A stretch of DNA of 64,000 nt, taken from assembly GCA_963664655.2 (NCBI GenBank), contig OY761554.1:3782001-3846000 (forward strand). The letters run 5' to 3'. The notes under the pieces are model-generated. The model was not told the origin of the DNA. It did not search any database and worked only from the letters and a program-made list of their open reading frames with translations. Shown here piece by piece: positions 43,092-51,525 of this stretch (its first letter is position 1; the number at the start of each line of letters is the position of its first letter). This stretch comes from Desulfospira sp963664655. GTDB taxonomy: Bacteria > Desulfobacterota > Desulfobacteria > Desulfobacterales > Desulfobacteraceae. The position numbers and the translations under genes were made by a program.

Positions 43092-43251
43092 GTGCCTGAG
43101 CGAGGACCCCGTGTTTGGACGAAAAGTTGCCCAGATGCAAGGCGTAACCAAAGGTCAGAAACCAGGAAAATTTGCAACCGGAGCAACCTGTGGGTTGTGA
43201 GGATTGCAGGTTTTCCTGCAACGCAGCAGATGGGTGAGTTTTCGTTCAAAC
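43092..43251 (-). repeat. 160-bp structured repeat, copy A
   Basis: Read on the minus strand it begins GTTTGAACGAAA, which includes the TGA stop of the molybdopterin enzyme, and ends TCAGGCAC. It aligns along its whole length with 62400-62558 (about 80% by eye). A central inverted repeat CAGGAAAACCTGCAA / TTGCAAATTTTCCTG pairs at 13 of 15 positions. In the other copy the corresponding bases are different but pair perfectly. The unit lies inside the operon, between the enzyme and its ferredoxin. Confidence 0.85.
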
Positions 43252-45678
43252 ACCGTAGACTTTGCACATCAGCTGCTTGGTAATGGTCCCCAACCCATCC
43301 TTGCCCTGGGACCCCATGGGCATGAGCTGGCTGATGTTGGATTCCCACATGCCGTACAGGGAAGGTTCGGCCCCGTCTTTTTCCGGGAACCACCAGCCAT
43401 AGGCCGCCATGACCATCCACCGGGGAACAATGGGGGAAACCTTGGCCTTGAGTTTGCATTTGCCAAGCCAGTTTTCCACCCATACCCATTCGCCGTTTGA
43501 AATGTTCAACGAGGCGGCCGTGTCTGGATGGATCTCCAGTTCCGGGTCCGGGTCAATATCCCGCAGCCAGGGAATATTCCGGTGTTCGGAGCAGAAGAAC
43601 ACCGGGGAGCGACGGCCCGTGGACAGGATCAACGGGTATTCTTTGGACAGGTCCGGCCGGCTTGCCGGGGTAAAGGGCGGCTCCTCGTAATGGGGCAACG
43701 GATCAAGCTGCCACTCTTCCCGCAGGGTGGAATAAAGTTCAAGCTTTCCCGACGGGGTCTGGAATCCGGGTTTGCCGTCCTTTCTGAGCAGCCCTTTTTC
43801 GAACCGCCGGTAGGGGGCCGTGGAATGCCCTTCAGGCGGGATGTCCCAGCCCTTTTCCCGGAGCTGTTCAAAGGTCATGCCCGATGGCTTTAAAATATCG
43901 TCAAACAGCTCATGGACATTGTTCCATTTCAAGGAAGGATCAAACCGTCTGGCCAGTTCAAAATTGATCTCCACATCGGGCTTGCACCCTTCCACGGTCA
44001 TGGCCTTGTTGATGGTCTGCAAGGGGACCCACCAGCTTCGAATGCTGTCTTTTTCCAGGAAACTGGTGGCCGGCAAAATCAGGTCCGCCATCTGGCAGGT
44101 CGGGGTCATGAACAGGTCCACCACCACCATGAAATCCAGCTGTTTAAGGGCCTTGATCCATTTTTTGGGATCATAGGCAATGCCCCCCAGAAGATTGCAG
44201 CACTGGACCCACATGCCCTTGACCGGATAGGGATCTTCTGAGAGCATCTGGTCCAGCATGGTATCGGTCTGGGTCCGCCAGACAAACTGCCGGAAGGGGC
44301 CGTATTCTTCGTACCCGATCCGTTTTTCGTCAATCTCTTTGGAGGCCAGCTTGATTACCCCTTTGGCCCCGGGCAGCGCATAGGCCACCGCGTCATGGGC
44401 ATACCGGGCAATGACATTTCCCCCGGGCACGTCCAGGTTCCCGCAGATGCTCCACAGACAGGCAATGGCCGTGGCCGTCGGGGTCATGCCCGGGGTGGAG
44501 TCAATGGCCAGCCCCCACTGGATGGTGGCGGGTTTGCTGTTGGCATACATCCGGGCCGTCTCAATAATATCCTTCTCATCGAGCATGGTGAGCCTGGCCA
44601 CCTTTTCCACTGGATATCGGGCCGCTTCTTCGCAGAACCTGGTCCAGACCGGCACCGCCGCCACCCGGGAGCCGTCCTTTAACGGGATTTGAAATTCGCC
44701 TTCCAGGGCCGGGGATAAGGCCCCTGTTTTGTAAGAGGCTTTTTGGGAATCCCAGACCACCGGGGCACTGGCTTCCAGATCCCAGACCAGAAAGTTTTGA
44801 TCCGATCCACCGCCGGCCAGATCACTTTCCCGGACAAGCTTTCCGGTATCTGTCCGGATAAGATGGGGGGCATTGGTCCATTGTTTTACAAAATCTTTAT
44901 CATAAAGTTTCTCCTGGATCACAATGTTGAGAAACCCCATGGCCAGTGCCCCGTCAGTCCCCGGCCTGAGGGGCAGCCATTTGTCGGACCGGGAGGCAAA
45001 CCAGGTGAGGCGCGGATCAATGGTGATCAGTTTGGCCCCTTTTTTCATCAGGTCCGTGGCCCAGTGGCCAAAAATATTATCCGGGCAGGAGGCATTGATG
45101 TTGTATCCCCAGATCACAATGGTTTCGGGCACTTCATACCGCTCATCATCATGGCCCTTGGGCAGCCACTGGCCCCCGTCAAAGATGCAGTAATCCCCCA
45201 GCACGGTTTCAGAGGCCACAATCCGGGGGGTATAGCAGCCGTTCCCGCTCATGGAAAATGAGACATTGGGACTGCCAAAGGCATAGGCCAGCATGCAGAT
45301 CCAGGCCCCGACATCCCGGCCGGTGCCCATGGAAAACACCACGCTTTCAGCCCCATGCGCATCCCGGATGGCCCCGAACTTTTCTTCCACCAGGTCAAAG
45401 GCCTCTTCCCAGGAGATGGGCTTCCATTTGTTCTGCCCCCGTTCCCCCACCCGTTTCAAGGGCTGTGTGAGCCGGTCCGGGTGGTGAACGTACTGGGTCA
45501 TGGAAAGACACCGGGAACACAGCCGCCCCCTGTTCATGGGGTGGTCCGGGTCCCCTTCGATTTTGATGAGCTTTCCGTCCCTGATATGGGCGAGCACCCC
45601 GCATCCGCCGTGGCACCCGGGGCCGGCGGACCAGGTGGTGGTCCGTACAACTTTGGTATCATGAATACCAGTGGTCAT
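43246..45678 (-). CDS. Molybdopterin/tungstopterin oxidoreductase, acetylene-hydratase-like
   Basis: The 810-residue protein belongs to the DMSO-reductase superfamily. Its N-terminal cluster region reads GPGCHGGCG then 27 residues to LCSRC: Cys22, Cys26, Cys54 and Cys57 are present, while the usual first cysteine of C-x2-C-x3-C-x27-C is a glycine (residue 19). SGNGCYTPRI places Cys148 where acetylene hydratase uses Cys141 to bind the metal. Pterin-binding stretches include IWGYNINASCPDN and DPRLTWFASRSD, and a C-terminal molydopterin dinucleotide-binding domain starts near residue 665. There is no twin-arginine signal, so it acts in the cytoplasm. AGGA precedes the ATG. The substrate is unknown. 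The 66-bp repeat copy 2 lies 47 bases upstream. Confidence 0.88.
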   Translation of the reverse strand: MTTGIHDTKVVRTTTWSAGPGCHGGCGVLAHIRDGKLIKIEGDPDHPMNRGRLCSRCLSMTQYVHHPDRLTQPLKRVGERGQNKWKPISWEEAFDLVEEKFGAIRDAHGAESVVFSMGTGRDVGAWICMLAYAFGSPNVSFSMSGNGCYTPRIVASETVLGDYCIFDGGQWLPKGHDDERYEVPETIVIWGYNINASCPDNIFGHWATDLMKKGAKLITIDPRLTWFASRSDKWLPLRPGTDGALAMGFLNIVIQEKLYDKDFVKQWTNAPHLIRTDTGKLVRESDLAGGGSDQNFLVWDLEASAPVVWDSQKASYKTGALSPALEGEFQIPLKDGSRVAAVPVWTRFCEEAARYPVEKVARLTMLDEKDIIETARMYANSKPATIQWGLAIDSTPGMTPTATAIACLWSICGNLDVPGGNVIARYAHDAVAYALPGAKGVIKLASKEIDEKRIGYEEYGPFRQFVWRTQTDTMLDQMLSEDPYPVKGMWVQCCNLLGGIAYDPKKWIKALKQLDFMVVVDLFMTPTCQMADLILPATSFLEKDSIRSWWVPLQTINKAMTVEGCKPDVEINFELARRFDPSLKWNNVHELFDDILKPSGMTFEQLREKGWDIPPEGHSTAPYRRFEKGLLRKDGKPGFQTPSGKLELYSTLREEWQLDPLPHYEEPPFTPASRPDLSKEYPLILSTGRRSPVFFCSEHRNIPWLRDIDPDPELEIHPDTAASLNISNGEWVWVENWLGKCKLKAKVSPIVPRWMVMAAYGWWFPEKDGAEPSLYGMWESNISQLMPMGSQGKDGLGTITKQLMCKVYGV

Positions 45679-45725
45679 GATGTTTATTCCTTTACCGTCA
45701 AAACAAATTATGGTTTTGGTTAATC

Positions 45726-45791
45726 TGAAAGTCTCACTAACAAGCCGAAAAGACTTTCATTTTTCGTTGTGGGCGGTGCTTGGTTGGATAA
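45726..45791 (-). repeat. 66-bp dispersed repeat, copy 2
   Basis: Identical to 24156-24221 apart from one G/A change. It contains the 9-bp stem TGAAAGTCT/AGACTTTCA and lies upstream of the molybdopterin enzyme gene in the same relative orientation as copy 1 to its own downstream gene. The remaining 180 bases up to the antiporter gene show no feature. Confidence 0.85.
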
Positions 45792-45973
45792 CCAGGGCGG
45801 CCCGGTTTCTGCCCTTTAGGGTATGGCCGTTATACCAGGTGTCTGCTGTATTCGTAAACCTTTCCCTTGCATCATTTTTTGCTTTACAGCTGCGCGCTTG
45901 GAGATGAGACCGCTCTAAGGGGGCTTGAAGGGCTCAAGCGTTTCGAGCCGCTTGAATAAATATCCGTCAAAGC

Positions 45974-47647
45974 TTAAGAAACGCTTTTTCCCGTTAACCT
46001 TCGGGCCAGCAGGGTGCAGTTATCATCGGCCAGGCAATTGGTGAGCTGGTGGCTGAGCATTTCGCCCATCAGGGTTTCCTCGTCCACCACCACGGTGGCA
46101 CCGGCCTTTTTAAGATCATTAAAATGCCGGTTGTACCGGCTTCGGGCCACGATGGGCAGGGTGGGGGAAAGGCGTTTCATGGCCGCAATAATCTGAACGC
46201 ATATTTTGGCATCCGGCACGGTAATAACGGCCAGGCAAGCCTGAGAAAGGCCGGCGTGGTTCAGGATGTCTTCACTGGCGGCATCTCCCAGAAACAGCAG
46301 TGCGTCCTGCCGGGCCGCAAAACGGCTTCCCTGAGGGTTTACGTCGATAATGACCGGCATCATCCCGCTGGTTTTTATCGTTTTCACCACCTGCCGGCCG
46401 GCAGGCCCCAGCCCCACCACCAGCACCCGGTCCTTTCCGCCAGGCACCGGGGCCGAAGTCTGGTCTTCCACGCCATCTTTTTTTCCTGTCAGCCGGCTTA
46501 AAATGTGGTTGCTCAAGGGAAGGGCCATGGACACCATGTAAGGGGTGGCCAGCATTAAAAGGATGGTCACTGAAATAATATAATCCATCAACACCGTCCC
46601 GATAAGCCCGCCATCCCTGGCGGCCGCCGCAAGGACAAAGGAAAACTCACCGATCTGCCCCAGCATGATCCCTGTGGCCAGGGCATGGCGCCGGTCCAGA
46701 CCAAAAAGCCGGGTCACGGCGTAAATAATCCCGGCTTTGAATACAAAAACCAGGGCCGCCAGGGGCAAAATTAAATAAATGTGGGAGATGAACCATAACG
46801 GCTTGATGAACATGCCCACAGAGGCAAAAAACAACGTGACCATTAAAATTTTCAAAGACCCGATATCAGCGCGGACCTGGGTGGCAAAGGGGGATTCGCC
46901 AAGCAGCATGCCGGCCACAAAGGCTCCCAAAGCCGGGGATATCCCTGCCGCGTGGGCGGCCCAGGTGGCGCCAAGCCCTGTGGACACCGCAAACAATACG
47001 GTCAGTTCCCGGTTGCTGAAAACCGCGCTTGAGGACAGCAGCCGTGGAATCAGGTGGAACAAAAGGATATACAATACCGCTGCAAGGCCGCAAACAGCAG
47101 CCAGCAGGTTTAAAAGATGAGCCCCGGTGCCTGCCGTGCCGGTTGACGGCGACAAGAGGCTGATCATGATGACCAGGGGAACAATGGCCATGTCCTGAAA
47201 CAGGAGAATCCCCAGGCTCGTCCGGCCATGGACGGATTCCATTTCAGCCCGGTCCACCAGGACCCTGAGGACAATGGTGGTGGAACTTAACGCCAGCAGG
47301 GCGCCCAAAGCAAGGGATTTGGGCAGGGCTGAAAAGAAAACGCCCCCCAGGGCTGTCACGGCAATGGTGAGCCCAACCTGCAAGGCCCCGCCCCCAAAGG
47401 CGGTGCTGCCCATCCGGCGCAATTGTCTGAAGGAGAATTCAAGCCCGATGGAGAACAGCAGCAGGGAGACGCCAAGCTCGGCCATCTGGCTGATCATCTC
47501 GGCATTGTCAATCATGGGGCCGGCCACAACCCCGGCCGAGATATACCCAAGAATAGGGCTTTGCCTGAACTTCTGGGCCAGGGTGCCCAGGGCAAAGGCC
47601 ATGCCGAAAATGACAACCAGTTCCAATAACACATACCAAAGATCCAT
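45974..47647 (-). CDS. CPA2-family cation/proton antiporter with TrkA-N domain (Kef-like)
   Basis: The 557-residue protein joins 12-13 membrane segments (residues about 1-380) with a cytoplasmic Rossmann RCK/TrkA-N domain beginning VLVVGLGPAGRQVVKTI near residue 412. The membrane part shows the KefB/KefC/YbaL pattern: GYISAGVVAGP near residue 33, LLLFSIGLEFSF near residue 62 and an intramembrane SPALGAFVAGMLLGES near residue 225. It probably exchanges K+ or Na+ for H+, gated by a nucleotide bound to the RCK domain. GGAG lies in front of the ATG. It is a single-gene unit. Confidence 0.9.
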   Translation of the reverse strand: MDLWYVLLELVVIFGMAFALGTLAQKFRQSPILGYISAGVVAGPMIDNAEMISQMAELGVSLLLFSIGLEFSFRQLRRMGSTAFGGGALQVGLTIAVTALGGVFFSALPKSLALGALLALSSTTIVLRVLVDRAEMESVHGRTSLGILLFQDMAIVPLVIMISLLSPSTGTAGTGAHLLNLLAAVCGLAAVLYILLFHLIPRLLSSSAVFSNRELTVLFAVSTGLGATWAAHAAGISPALGAFVAGMLLGESPFATQVRADIGSLKILMVTLFFASVGMFIKPLWFISHIYLILPLAALVFVFKAGIIYAVTRLFGLDRRHALATGIMLGQIGEFSFVLAAAARDGGLIGTVLMDYIISVTILLMLATPYMVSMALPLSNHILSRLTGKKDGVEDQTSAPVPGGKDRVLVVGLGPAGRQVVKTIKTSGMMPVIIDVNPQGSRFAARQDALLFLGDAASEDILNHAGLSQACLAVITVPDAKICVQIIAAMKRLSPTLPIVARSRYNRHFNDLKKAGATVVVDEETLMGEMLSHQLTNCLADDNCTLLARRLTGKSVS

Positions 47648-48100
47648 GGGAAGGCTCCGTTTATGCGCGGTTAGCGGTGTTTGTAATTTTTAAAATGGTA
47701 ACTTTTATTACCGTTATGGGTTCAGCGGGGAACACCCGGGTACCATGGAACAAAGAAACGGGATTCGTCCCTTTAAAAATCATATCATCAGCCCGGAAAA
47801 CGGGTCAACCCCATGATGGGCCCTGGTGGAAAATAATCAATGAAAACCGGCCGGCCCCCGGAAATTTGTAAAGACGGGTTTACACCATGACAGAAAACCG
47901 GACGATTTGATATGGAAGACAACGCCGTGCCCATTTTTAAAGCCGGTCTTTTTCGCTCAGAAACCCCATGGATTCAAGAAGTTTGGATAATTGTCCCCGG
48001 GGCCGGGCCATGGCATTGAAATTGCTCTTCTTCAGATTAGAGGATCGTTTCGGGGACCGGATGGTTGAGCCATTAATTTTTAAAAAAAAGGGGGGACATC
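47648..48100. other. Divergent intergenic region
   Basis: The 453 bases between the antiporter and the cytidylate-kinase-like gene hold no clear gene. A 35-codon frame (47912-48019) has neither a good ribosome site nor recognisable features. Promoters for both neighbours must lie here, but none is convincing. Confidence 0.4.
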
Positions 48101-48847
48101 ATGAATGAAACGTTAAACACCGATTATAAACCGGGGGATTACGGGAAAAAACGAATGAGTGCGGCCCAATGGGCAGATGTCCATGTCAAACAGTGGGGCC
48201 AGACGTCAGGCATCCGGGAAGGAGCAACAGAGCGGCCTGAAAAAGGGGCTTTCCCCTGTATCTGCATTTCACGGCAGATCGGGGTGGGGGCACTGGAAAT
48301 TGCAGACCTGTTATCTGAAAACATTGCCTGCCGGGTGATTGACCGGGAAATCCTGGAGTATATGGCAAAAGAAAAGAAGCTGTCCGAGAAATCAGTGGCC
48401 TATTTTGACGAGCGGTATCCCGGACTGATGAGCGAGCTGTTTTCCATGCTTACCAGTGAAAAAACATTTCTAAAAAGCGATTATGCCAGGCAGCTTGCCA
48501 AAACCGTTATGGCCCTGGCCGGTATTGAGTCCACGGTTTTTGTCGGGCGGGGGACTCATTTGATCCTGCCAAGAACCAGGGTTCTGGCGGTCCGCCTCAT
48601 TGCGGGTACGGAGTACCGGGTCGACCGGGTGGCCCGGCTGCTGAACATTAGAAGATCAGATGCCGGGACCACCCTTAAGGCCATGGACATTGAACAGGCC
48701 GATTTCTTTAAAACTGTTTACGGCAAGACCGGATCAGACCCCCTGGAGTATGACCTGGTGATAAACCTGGAATACCTGAAAGATTCATCTGATGCAGCTG
48801 AAATAATGGTCTGTGCGTTCAAACAAAAATTTGGTTCTGTTGATTAA
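48101..48847 (+). CDS. Cytidylate kinase-like family protein
   Basis: The 248-residue protein matches the Cytidylate_kin2 family. After an N-terminal extension of about 45 residues comes CICISRQIGVGALEIADLLS, where the P-loop is replaced by a G-x-G-A variant. VIDREILEYMAKEKKLSEK and FVGRGTHLILP near residue 148 follow, then a basic lid helix RVDRVARLLNIRRSDA near residue 175. Members are common in sulfate reducers and have no firmly established substrate. GGGGGG precedes the ATG. It lies 49 bases before cysC and may be coexpressed with it. Confidence 0.85.
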   Translation: MNETLNTDYKPGDYGKKRMSAAQWADVHVKQWGQTSGIREGATERPEKGAFPCICISRQIGVGALEIADLLSENIACRVIDREILEYMAKEKKLSEKSVAYFDERYPGLMSELFSMLTSEKTFLKSDYARQLAKTVMALAGIESTVFVGRGTHLILPRTRVLAVRLIAGTEYRVDRVARLLNIRRSDAGTTLKAMDIEQADFFKTVYGKTGSDPLEYDLVINLEYLKDSSDAAEIMVCAFKQKFGSVD

Positions 48848-48896
48848 TCTTCAGGCGGTTTGCCACAGAGGCGTCTGTTACAAATAAAAGAGGAAA

Positions 48897-49505
48897 ATGA
48901 TGAGCACTGAGCAACATCTTCACTGGCACACCGAAAGCGTATCCAATCTGGACCGGGAGGCACTTTTGGGGCAGAAAGGCGCCATGATCTGGTTTACCGG
49001 GCTGTCGGCTTCGGGCAAGTCCACCCTGGCCAACGCCACCGCACTGGCACTGCACGGATATAGAAAACTGACCTTTGTCCTTGACGGGGACAATATCCGG
49101 CAGGGCCTGAACCAGAATCTGGGGTTTTCTCCCCGGGACCGGGAGGAAAATATCCGGCGGATCGCCCATGTGGGCAAGCTGTTTACCGACGCCGGCATTA
49201 TCGTTCTGACCGCCTTTATTTCTCCTTACCGGAAAGACAGGGATCTTGCCCGGATATTGACAGCACCGGGCCGGTTTATCGAGGTTCATGTGGACGCTTC
49301 GGTACCCACTTGTGAAAACCGGGATCAAAAAGGGCTTTACCAAAAGGCCCGTGCCGGTGAAATCCCGGAATTTACCGGGGTCAGCGCCCCTTACGAACCG
49401 CCGGAAAACCCCGAGGTCCGCATTGATGCCAATACCCTGACCATTGACCAGGGGCGGGATCAGATCCTGGCCTTTTTAAAGGACCGGGGCCTTGTTTTTT
49501 ATTGA
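48897..49505 (+). CDS. cysC: Adenylylsulfate kinase
   Basis: The 202-residue protein phosphorylates APS to PAPS. It has the P-loop GLSASGKST near residue 37, DGDNIRQGLNQNLGFSPRDR near residue 65 and the NIRRIAHVGKLFTDAGIIV stretch near residue 88, plus FISPYRKDRD (APS binding). GAGGA precedes a double ATG. No ATP sulfurylase or PAPS reductase gene is nearby. In a sulfate reducer the product is not needed for respiration, so PAPS for sulfotransfer, for instance to polysaccharide, is a plausible use. Confidence 0.95.
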   Translation: MMSTEQHLHWHTESVSNLDREALLGQKGAMIWFTGLSASGKSTLANATALALHGYRKLTFVLDGDNIRQGLNQNLGFSPRDREENIRRIAHVGKLFTDAGIIVLTAFISPYRKDRDLARILTAPGRFIEVHVDASVPTCENRDQKGLYQKARAGEIPEFTGVSAPYEPPENPEVRIDANTLTIDQGRDQILAFLKDRGLVFY

Positions 49506-49658
49506 TACACTGAACCGTACATCCTTGAGAACCTTGAACGAAAAATGGTTTTTGGCGGCGGTCCCGGGCCGGTGGGAAAACCCGCCATGGCCAAACGGCT
49601 GCCGGATCAGATTGAAACCGGCGCGTCCTATCCCCGGGGCCTTGCCTTCCAGCCGTAA
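49506..49658 (+). pseudogene. Remnant of an AAA-type ATPase (DUF4143 family)
   Basis: Directly after the cysC stop, in the same frame, a 50-residue stretch reads YTEPYILENLERKMVFGGGP then GPVGKPAMAKRLPD. This closely follows the N-terminus of DUF4143-type ATPases, whose Walker A is GGPRQVGKTT, but the motif is ruined here (GGPGPVGKPA). The frame stops after residue 50 inside the convergent gene. It looks like a decayed fragment left by rearrangement. The call rests on pattern memory and needs a search. Confidence 0.5.
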
Positions 49659-50083
49659 GCAAGGCCAGACAGGCCGAAGATGACGCTGATCCCGGTGATG
49701 ACCCCTCGGGGCCGGGATGCTTTTGGGGGAGCTGATGGGGACGATGGCGCAGTGGTAAGGTTGCCCTGGTCATCGGCTATTTCCTGTTCCAGGGCCAGCC
49801 GGTGGCCCATGCCATCCTGGACAACAATCTGCCATTTTCCCTTTTGGTCGGGCCGGAACATGAACTGCCCGTTGCGGTCTGTCCGGCCTTTCTGGAAAAC
49901 CGGGCCGTTGTCCGGCCCGGTAATTTCCACAGCCGCATAGCTCATGGCTTCCCCGTCATCGTATCCGGCAGTGACCAGGATGCCCTGGGCCGTTTCAGTG
50001 AATCCTTCTGTCCCGTGCCCCCATGCCGGGGCAGTCATTGCCAATACCACCAGAAAACCAAATACATACGGCCTGTTTTTCAT
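49628..50083 (-). CDS. NikL-like accessory protein of nickel uptake
   Basis: The 151-residue protein has a signal peptide ending near AWGHG, a conserved core with GILVTAGYDDGEAMSYAAVE and VFQKGRTDRNGQFMFRPD, then a DGMGHRLALE segment and a C-terminal membrane helix (about residues 125-145). This is the layout of NikL, the accessory component found with nickel ECF transporters. Here it is the last gene of a locus whose transporter is Opp/Nik-type ABC instead, so nickel or a similar metal is the best guess for the cargo. AGGA precedes the ATG. Confidence 0.72.
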   Translation of the reverse strand: MKNRPYVFGFLVVLAMTAPAWGHGTEGFTETAQGILVTAGYDDGEAMSYAAVEITGPDNGPVFQKGRTDRNGQFMFRPDQKGKWQIVVQDGMGHRLALEQEIADDQGNLTTAPSSPSAPPKASRPRGVITGISVIFGLSGLAYGWKARPRG

Positions 50084-50106
50084 GAATTTGTCCTAAATAT
50101 GGGAGG

Positions 50107-50859
50107 TTATCCTTTTACCGGGAAAAAACAGGTGGTTGTCAGGCTTTCGTCGGTGTACAGGTCTGATTCGGTATCGGGCATGTGATGCCGTGCGATCAGA
50201 AGATACCGGCCGGGCCCCTCAATTTTAACGTTAAAATTTCCCTGGTCATCGGTTTCAAAAATCTGATAGTTGACATCGCCACCGTTTTCAGGGGCATGGG
50301 TCATGGTCACTTTGGTTTTGCCCAGCGGCCTTAACCCCTGTTGCAGGTTAAATATGATCTCATCGCCAATCTGAAGGTTTTTCCATTCTTCGGGGATCAG
50401 GCGAAGATCCAGGTCCGGCATGGTGTCGCTTTGGTTTTCCGGCACCCCGTGACCCACCCGCAGCGCCAGATGGGAGAACTGGGTGTATAAAGAGGCGCTC
50501 TTGGCATCGGGAAAATCCTTTAAATTGCCGATGTGATAGCTGCCTTCCTGGTCAACCACATAAGACCCCACATACTTGCAGACAAAATGATAAACCCCCG
50601 GGGCTTCAGGGACCACATTAAACACGTAGCAATTGTCTTTTTGGCCGCTGACCGGCAGATCCTGCTGCTGGCCGTCCGGTGAAACAAAAAAAGCCGACAG
50701 CCCGTCTTTTCGGGCCAGGCCGTCGCTGACCATGTTGTGTCCCCAGTTAAAATACAATTGAACGGTATCGCCTTCATGGATATGGGTGACAGACGGTTCC
50801 AGCCACCCTTCATGTCCGTAAACCATCAGATCGGTGGTATCTCTAAATTCAGCTGACAT
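50107..50859 (-). CDS. DUF4198-like protein without signal peptide
   Basis: The 250-residue protein resembles DUF4198 metal-uptake proteins. It has GHEGWLEPSVTHIHEGDTV near the N-terminus, FVSPDGQQQDL near residue 63, GVYHFVCKYVGSYV near residue 92 and a last third with FETDDQGNFNVKIEGPGRYL. Members normally have a cleavable signal peptide and start with a histidine-rich mature end. This one has AAAGGAGG directly before ATG at 50859 and no signal sequence. It lies 21 bases behind the methyltransferase gene and 23 before the NikL-like gene. Confidence 0.65.
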   Translation of the reverse strand: MSAEFRDTTDLMVYGHEGWLEPSVTHIHEGDTVQLYFNWGHNMVSDGLARKDGLSAFFVSPDGQQQDLPVSGQKDNCYVFNVVPEAPGVYHFVCKYVGSYVVDQEGSYHIGNLKDFPDAKSASLYTQFSHLALRVGHGVPENQSDTMPDLDLRLIPEEWKNLQIGDEIIFNLQQGLRPLGKTKVTMTHAPENGGDVNYQIFETDDQGNFNVKIEGPGRYLLIARHHMPDTESDLYTDESLTTTCFFPVKG

Positions 50860-50880
50860 AATTCCTCCTTTATAAGTTGT

Positions 50881-51525
50881 TTATTTTTTGCCTTTGAACA
50901 CATACCAATGGCTGCCGTGATGCCCTCTGGGCAGTTTGTCCAGAAGCACGGCCTCCACGGCAACAAAGCCGGCATCCTCAAAGTGGCGGGTGATTTTGCT
51001 CACGGCCGCGCCTTTAAGGGGCAGCATATCCTCAATTTCCTGGCTGTAATGATTGAAGGACACATCCCCGCCCACACTGCAGAAACAGGCCAGCTTCCCC
51101 CCGGGTTTCAACACCCGGAACCATTCTTTAAAGGCGTTGACCGGTTCCAGCAGGGTCCATATCACATGGCGGTTGGTCACCACATCACAGCTGTCATCGT
51201 CAAAGGGCAGATCAATTAGGTCTCCCCGGATAAATTCAAGATTAAGCCCCTGCCGGGCCGCATGATATTTCCCAAGTTCCATCATGCCGTCTGAAATATC
51301 CACGGCCTGGCAGTCATATCCCAGGGTCGCGATTCTCAGGGAAAGAAAACCGGTTCCGGCGCCCACATCAACGACTTTCAGGCGTTTTTCCTTTCCAAGA
51401 TGGGTGGAAAGAACCTGTTTCCAGACCGCATCGTCCTCTTCTTTGGCGCTGCCGTTGTGCCTGGCATCATAATTTTGGGCGTGAATGTTCCAGCGTTCTT
51501 CAACGGCTTTTAAAGCATCATTCAT
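50881..51525 (-). CDS. Class I SAM-dependent methyltransferase in metal-uptake operon
   Basis: The 214-residue protein has motif I VVDVGAGTGFLSLRI near residue 50, an AVDISDGMME acidic loop and the NRHVIWTLLEPVNAFKEWFR segment near residue 118, followed by VLKPGGKL. It resembles the Methyltransf_11/25 group. The C-terminus carries RGHHGSHW, a possible metal-binding cluster of histidines. The gene overlaps the end of the second ATPase gene by 8 bases and has its own AAAGGAGA, so it is a genuine member of the transporter operon. What it methylates, perhaps a metal ligand, is unknown. Confidence 0.78.
   Translation of the reverse strand: MNDALKAVEERWNIHAQNYDARHNGSAKEEDDAVWKQVLSTHLGKEKRLKVVDVGAGTGFLSLRIATLGYDCQAVDISDGMMELGKYHAARQGLNLEFIRGDLIDLPFDDDSCDVVTNRHVIWTLLEPVNAFKEWFRVLKPGGKLACFCSVGGDVSFNHYSQEIEDMLPLKGAAVSKITRHFEDAGFVAVEAVLLDKLPRGHHGSHWYVFKGKK

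Noticed and set aside
47912..48019. 35-codon frame upstream of the cytidylate-kinase-like gene
   Set aside because: No ribosome site at a proper distance and no recognisable motif; codon use does not stand out.
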